From positions 1,488,001-1,552,000 of the forward strand of contig NZ_VFPG01000001.1 of the NCBI RefSeq assembly GCF_006716565.1: a DNA stretch of 64,000 nucleotides. Reading direction: 5' to 3'. The notes under the pieces are model-generated. The model did no database searches, was not told the origin of the DNA, and saw nothing but the letters and a program-made list of their open reading frames with translations. A program made the position numbers and the translations under genes. Each line of letters opens with the position of its first letter. The first letter of the stretch is position 1. The DNA is from Nocardia bhagyanarayanae. Its GTDB lineage: Bacteria > Actinomycetota > Actinomycetes > Mycobacteriales > Mycobacteriaceae. Below are positions 60,316 through 64,000 of this stretch, piece after piece.

Positions 60316-61041
60316 TCAATTGGCGACGACGCTGTACACGCCGCCGGTCATCGCGCCGGTGTCCAGTTCGAGGATCGCCTGCAACACCTTCTCCGTCGGC
60401 ACCCGGGCCGGAAAGCTGTCGGGAGCGACCGCGTTGGCGCGGACACCGAACTCCGCGAACTCCGCGGCCAGGTGCCGGGTCAAATGGTTCAGCGCCGCCT
60501 TGGAGGCGGCGTACACCGCTTGGCCGCCGGGGTAGACGTTGGAGCCGGACAGGCTGGAGACGTTGACGATGTTGCGGTTGCGCGCGCGGTTGCCGTCGAT
60601 GTCGTGCATCCAGCCGCGCTGCGCCAACCGGGCCGAGAGCCGCAGCGGCACGCCCACATTCAGCGCGAACTGCGGTTCGAAGTCGTCGATCGCGGAGTCG
60701 CCGTCGACGATGCCCTGCGGATGCAGCCGCAGGCTCGCGGCATTGTTGACCAGCAGGTCGACGCCGCCGAACTTGGCGAGCGCCAGATCGATGACCCGGT
60801 CGACCTCGCCCGGCGCGGTGAGATCGGAACGGATCAGGAAGACCCGGGAATCGTTCTCCGGCACCGTGCCCTGCGGATCGAAGGGATCCACGAACCACTC
60901 GTGCTGCGACGGCGTCGCCGGTATGCGGGTGCCGCAGACGGCGACGATGTCGTAGGCGGTGTAGAGCGCGCGGCAGAAGGCGTCGCCCAAGAGGCCGCCC
61001 GCGCCGGTGAGCAGGCAGACCCGTCGGTTACCACTGGACAA
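60316..61041 (-). CDS. Short-chain dehydrogenase/reductase, TTG start
   Basis: The product is 241 residues. The nucleotide site is a TGAGGLLG variant of TGxxxGxG, with NNAAS, a Ser in NVSSLSG and the Y-A-A-S-K catalytic pair. An insertion (MHDIDGNRARNRN) precedes the Ser strand. The only fitting start is TTG at 61041, 8 nt past a strong GGGGAGGAG site and overlapping the preceding gene by 14 nt, so it is coupled to the 2OG oxygenase. Substrate unknown; the pair may act on the same compound. Confidence 0.83.
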   Translation of the reverse strand: MSSGNRRVCLLTGAGGLLGDAFCRALYTAYDIVAVCGTRIPATPSQHEWFVDPFDPQGTVPENDSRVFLIRSDLTAPGEVDRVIDLALAKFGGVDLLVNNAASLRLHPQGIVDGDSAIDDFEPQFALNVGVPLRLSARLAQRGWMHDIDGNRARNRNIVNVSSLSGSNVYPGGQAVYAASKAALNHLTRHLAAEFAEFGVRANAVAPDSFPARVPTEKVLQAILELDTGAMTGGVYSVVAN

Positions 61042-61801
61042 TGCGATCTCCTCCCCAACGCTGGACCGCGTCGTCCTTCGACCGGTGCAGCCACATCACG
61101 ATGCTGCTGCGCGGCGCTCGGTTGTAGCCGAGGTAGGTGTGCCAGGACCGCGGCGTGCACTCGAACAGCACCATCGAGTTGTCCAGCGGCGGCACCGCGA
61201 GCGTCGGCGCCGGGTCGGCGATATTGGCGTACAAGCCGGTCTCGCCGCCGTCGCCCGGCTGCCATCCCGGATTGCCCAGATAGAACAGCACCGCGACGGC
61301 GCGCACCGTCTCCCGCGCGGTGACGCCGTCGGACTTCGCCCCCGTCTTGGTGTCGACGCTCGGGTCCGGTAACCGCACCTCACCCGGGCCCGGGGCGGGA
61401 CCGGCGAACCATGCCGGATTCAGGTCGTTGTGCGGCCAGCCCGCCGGGCTGTCCGGCCGATGGTGGTGGATCGAGCCCTCCACGTCGCCGGTGACCTCCA
61501 CCCCGGCCACCGACGCGATGAGGTCGTGCCATTCCCGCGAGGTGAACAGCGCGAGCGGTCCGTTGCGCAGGTCGGCGAGCGGAATGCCATCGGCGCTGTA
61601 GTTGTCGGCCACGCGCGAGAACGCGCTGGCCCGCGCGCCGAGCACCCGCTGGTATTCGTCGGCCAGTCGCTGGTAGAAGTCCTCGACGAAGACGTCGCGC
61701 ACGTACACGTGTGGAAACGGCCCCGATCGCCGGATCCAGCGCCGATGCGCGAACAACTCCGTGAACCACGCGGGCGCCTGACTCACCGTTTCCCCTGACA
61801 C
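61028..61801 (-). CDS. 2-oxoglutarate-Fe(II) oxygenase superfamily protein
   Basis: The product has 257 residues. The iron triad is His124-x-Asp126 (PHNDL) and distal His221 (SWHTYLGY), with Arg231 a likely 2-oxoglutarate contact. A His-rich IHHHRPDSPAGW precedes it. Its architecture resembles prolyl-hydroxylase-like or sugar-modifying 2OG oxygenases. The GTG at 61801 has a GGGAGGGAG ribosome site. It is the first gene of a reverse-strand operon with the SDR and, after 43 nt, the LPG-synthase-type gene, and diverges from an SGNH hydrolase. Confidence 0.82.
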   Translation of the reverse strand: MSGETVSQAPAWFTELFAHRRWIRRSGPFPHVYVRDVFVEDFYQRLADEYQRVLGARASAFSRVADNYSADGIPLADLRNGPLALFTSREWHDLIASVAGVEVTGDVEGSIHHHRPDSPAGWPHNDLNPAWFAGPAPGPGEVRLPDPSVDTKTGAKSDGVTARETVRAVAVLFYLGNPGWQPGDGGETGLYANIADPAPTLAVPPLDNSMVLFECTPRSWHTYLGYNRAPRSSIVMWLHRSKDDAVQRWGGDRIVQW

Positions 61802-61903
61802 GTCACTCCCTCCCAGACGAACACGCCGATCTTATTGCCTTCGCCCGCCGAATTTCGAGCGGCCGGGATTCCGCGGCGGGACCGCTCACGGGAGGATCTA
61901 TTG

Positions 61904-62491
61904 GTGGCTCGTGATCTTCGCATCTGCTTCGTCGGTGACTCGTTCGTCGCCGGTGTCGGCGATCCCCGCTGCCTCGGTTGGGTCGGCCGTCTCGGCCCCG
62001 CGGCCATGCCGTTCACCGGATACAACCTCGGCGTGCGGCGCGAGACCTCGGCGGACATCGTCGCGCGCTGGCAGGCCGAGTGCACGCCGCGGCTGCCCGA
62101 GGGAACCGACGCCAGGGTGGTCTTCTCGTTCGGCGTGAACGACACCGTGCTCGAAAACGGCTCGCCGCGAGTGGATCCCGGTGAATCGGTAGCCAACCTG
62201 ACCAACGTGCTGGCGGTCGCCGCCGAGCGCGGTTGGCAGACAATGGTTGTCGCGCCGCCGCCCGTCGACGACGACGCCCACAACGTCAGGATCGCCCATC
62301 TCGACGAGCGTTTCGCCGAGATCTGCGCCGGGGCCGGAACGCCGTACGCCCGCGTGCACCACGAACTGCGCGCGAACGAGGTGTGGATGCGGGAGGTGCG
62401 CGAAGGCGACGGCGCGCACCCGGGCGCGGCCGGTTACGACGCGATCGCGGCGCTGATCATGCCGGTCTGGCTGGAGTGGTTGTCCCGCTGA
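61904..62491 (+). CDS. SGNH/GDSL hydrolase
   Basis: The product is 195 residues. Catalytic Ser13 is in FVGDSFVAG, the Gly/Asn oxyanion blocks are in YNLGVRRET and FGVND, and Asp169-x2-His172 is in DGAHPGAAG. No signal peptide is present, so it acts in the cytosol, probably as an esterase or deacylase. The GTG at 61904 has a GGGAGGATC ribosome site; a TTG 3 nt before it is an alternative. It diverges from the 2OG oxygenase across about 100 bp, and its 3' end overlaps the convergent monooxygenase gene by 35 nt. Confidence 0.85.
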   Translation: MARDLRICFVGDSFVAGVGDPRCLGWVGRLGPAAMPFTGYNLGVRRETSADIVARWQAECTPRLPEGTDARVVFSFGVNDTVLENGSPRVDPGESVANLTNVLAVAAERGWQTMVVAPPPVDDDAHNVRIAHLDERFAEICAGAGTPYARVHHELRANEVWMREVREGDGAHPGAAGYDAIAALIMPVWLEWLSR

Positions 62492-64000
62492 GCGTTTCGG
62501 AGCTCAGTTGCCGATAGTCGTAGTCGTCCAACGGGAAACGGCGATTTCCGCGCCGGGCCTCGAAGAATCCGGACGGGCGCACATAGGTCGTGTCGCCGCG
62601 CGAGTTTCGGTAGTAGGTCGGCACGTGTCCGTTGAGTTCGGCCAGGTAGTACCGCAGCGCGGCGCCCTTGCGATGGATGTCGCGGTGGTAGGCGTCGTGC
62701 CGGGCGCGCTTCACCTCCACCGCGGTCGCCGCGCGCCGCTTGGCCTCGGTGATCGCGCGGACGGCGTGGTCTGCGGTCATCTCGACGAAGGCGTGCCAGC
62801 CGCTTCCGGTCCACGAGTAGGGCCCGACGAGGGTCCAGCGATTGGGCAGACCCGGCACCGAAACGCTTTGGTAGGCCTGTAATCCGCGCTCGGACCAGAA
62901 GACGCCCAGATCGAACCCGTCACGTCCGACGATGGTCCCCGGTCGGTAGGTCTCCGGATCGGAGAAGACCTCGTAGCCGGTGGCCAGCACGATCGCGTCG
63001 AACTCGCGCAGCGCGCCGTCGCGAGTTCGGATGCCCGCCTCCGTGATTCGCTCGATCCCGTCGGTCACCAGCTCGACGTTCTCCCGGTTGAACGCGAGGG
63101 GGTAGCCCGTCGACATGGTGGGCCGCTTGGCGATCGGTCCGTAGTTCGGTGTCAACCGGCGCGCGGTATCCCGGTCGCGGACAACCAGATTCAAATACCG
63201 CCGATAGGCTGCGACGGCCGCGCCGTCCAGTGCGCGCATGGCGGGCTTGGCCAGCCAGAGTGGAGCCGACGTGCCGGTGCGCAGCACGGCGTCGATCGCG
63301 ACGAGCGCCGCGCCGTGTCCCGCGGCCACCACACCCGGTACCGCCGCGATCGCGCGCATGGCAGCGGGCACCGGGAAATCCGGCTTCGGGACACACCACA
63401 CCGGCGTGCGCTGGAAGACCGCGAGCGCGCCGACCTCCGGCGCGATGGACGGCACGATCTGCACCGAACTCGCGCCGGTGCCGATCACCGCCACCCGCTT
63501 GCCGCGCAGGTCGTAGTCGTGATCCCAGTCCGAAGGACGCAGGATCTTGCCGCGGAACGACCGCACGCCGGGTATGCCTGGATCGTCCTTCGGCCGCACG
63601 AACGCGCCGACCGCGCTGATCAAGAATCTGGCCGTTCGGACTCCGCCGTCCGCGAGGTGAAGCCGCCACAGGTGCGCCTCGTCGTCCCATTCCTCGCATT
63701 CGACGGTGTTGCCGAACCGGATGTGCGGGTACAGCCCGAAGCGGCGCGCCACCTCGACGTGATACCGCTTCACCTCCGCGCCGCGCGGAAACAGCCTGGA
63801 CCACTCCGGATTTCGCGCGAACGAATACTGGTAGGCGTACCTCCGCCTTCGCTCCGGCCGTGCGCGGTCTGTGGGCGGACTACGTCCGGCTGCGCCCATT
63901 GGCGTAGCACGGGATGTCCACGCCGAGGCCGGGGTAGTGGTTCTCGTGCCAGCTGCCGCCCACCTCGCCGGCACGCTCGAGTACGACGAAATCGTCGATG
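62457..64000 (-). pseudogene. Flavin-containing (Baeyer-Villiger type) monooxygenase, interrupted, 5' end beyond window
   Basis: Two frames encode one protein. From 64000 to about 63907, reverse frame reads DDFVVLERAGEVGGSW and then HENHYPGLGVDIPCYA; the downstream frame resumes at YQYSFARNPEWSRLF and continues through VIGTGASSVQIVPSI to 62457. Between them 67 extra nt (one GGCGTA copy plus 63840-63900) shift the frame and add a TAG at 63882-63880. Removing the 67 nt restores CYAYQYSF exactly. The second NADPH-binding motif and FMO/BVMO features are intact, so inactivation appears recent. A sequencing artefact is possible but unlikely because the insert matches repeats elsewhere. Confidence 0.85.
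63834..63906 (-). mobile_element. Short dispersed element, copy C, inserted in a coding sequence
   Basis: A 61-nt insert (63840-63900) lies between direct repeats GGCGTA at 63834-63839 and 63901-63906, which could be a 6-bp target duplication. Read on the reverse strand, it ends with about 35 nt that match copy A (25196-25236) with three mismatches and copy B with a few more. It contains small inverted repeats (GGACTACGTCC; TCCGCC/GGGCGGA). It is too short to code for anything and would need an outside transposase. Confidence 0.7.

Noticed and set aside
63834..63906. Programmed ribosomal bypass (T4 gene 60-like) across the monooxygenase insertion
   Set aside because: No matching take-off/landing codons with a supporting stem were evident, and the insert matches genomic repeats, so gene disruption is simpler.

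Overview
The window looks like a chromosomal segment from a high-GC, mycolic-acid-lineage actinomycete, most likely a Nocardia or close relative (inference). The support is a complete yrbE-mce operon, a three-gene succinate dehydrogenase of the mycobacterial Sdh1 type, homologues of mycobacterial FadE10 and FadD5, a mycothiol-associated DinB-like protein, WhiJ-type XRE/DUF397 regulators, and many GTG starts with 1-4 nt stop/start overlaps. There are no rRNA or tRNA genes, CRISPR arrays, transposases or phage structural genes.

Layout. 0.1-0.8 kb: secreted S1 serine protease. 1.3-10.8 kb: one-direction mce operon (yrbEA, yrbEB, mceA-F, mce-associated protein); the mceD and mceE products are both predicted lipoproteins, and a KstR-like box lies upstream. 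10.9-16.7 kb: reverse-strand genes (RNase HI, SRPBCC protein, L-2-hydroxyglutarate oxidase type FAD enzyme, anchored unknown protein, TIGR03084 protein, DUF445 protein). 16.9-19.4 kb: lon with a HAIR-like operator. 19.4-31.9 kb: thioesterase/TetR pair, DinB polymerase, AcuI-type reductase, ABC exporter, a large FAD/Fe-S dehydrogenase, HhH DNA glycosylase and an XRE/DUF397 locus with a divergent pair of small genes. 31.9-35.5 kb: sdh1 operon. 36-41.7 kb: alpha/beta hydrolase, fadE10, AAA ATPase and small genes. 41.9-43.2 kb: a c-di-AMP riboswitch ahead of an NlpC/P60 hydrolase, then an S4 protein.

43.2-51.8 kb: a compact lipid/polyketide locus. A free ACP, a single-module reducing PKS (KS-AT-DH-KR-ACP) and a fatty acyl-AMP ligase are translationally coupled. 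A metallo-beta-lactamase-fold hydrolase diverges from them across a perfect 20-bp palindrome. No thioesterase or reductase release domain is visible. 51.8-52.8 kb is non-coding and repeat rich. 52.8-57.9 kb: FMN dioxygenase, fadD5, an isochorismatase-fold pseudoenzyme, TetR and methyltransferase. 57.9-62.5 kb: an LPG-synthase-type membrane protein with a kinase-like domain, SDR, 2OG-Fe(II) oxygenase and SGNH hydrolase. The window ends in a flavin monooxygenase gene broken by a 67-nt insertion.

The most unusual signals are the repeats. (1) A short element of about 35-65 nt occurs three times: inside the broken monooxygenase gene, and immediately upstream of two GTG starts, where it runs into a probable leaderless promoter. 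(2) A roughly 270-290 bp element with a 13-bp inverted repeat sits at two convergent gene ends 33 kb apart. (3) Four tandem copies of a unit of about 140 bp precede the second of these. These and the ACP-PKS-FAAL-hydrolase locus are the best candidates for something undescribed.
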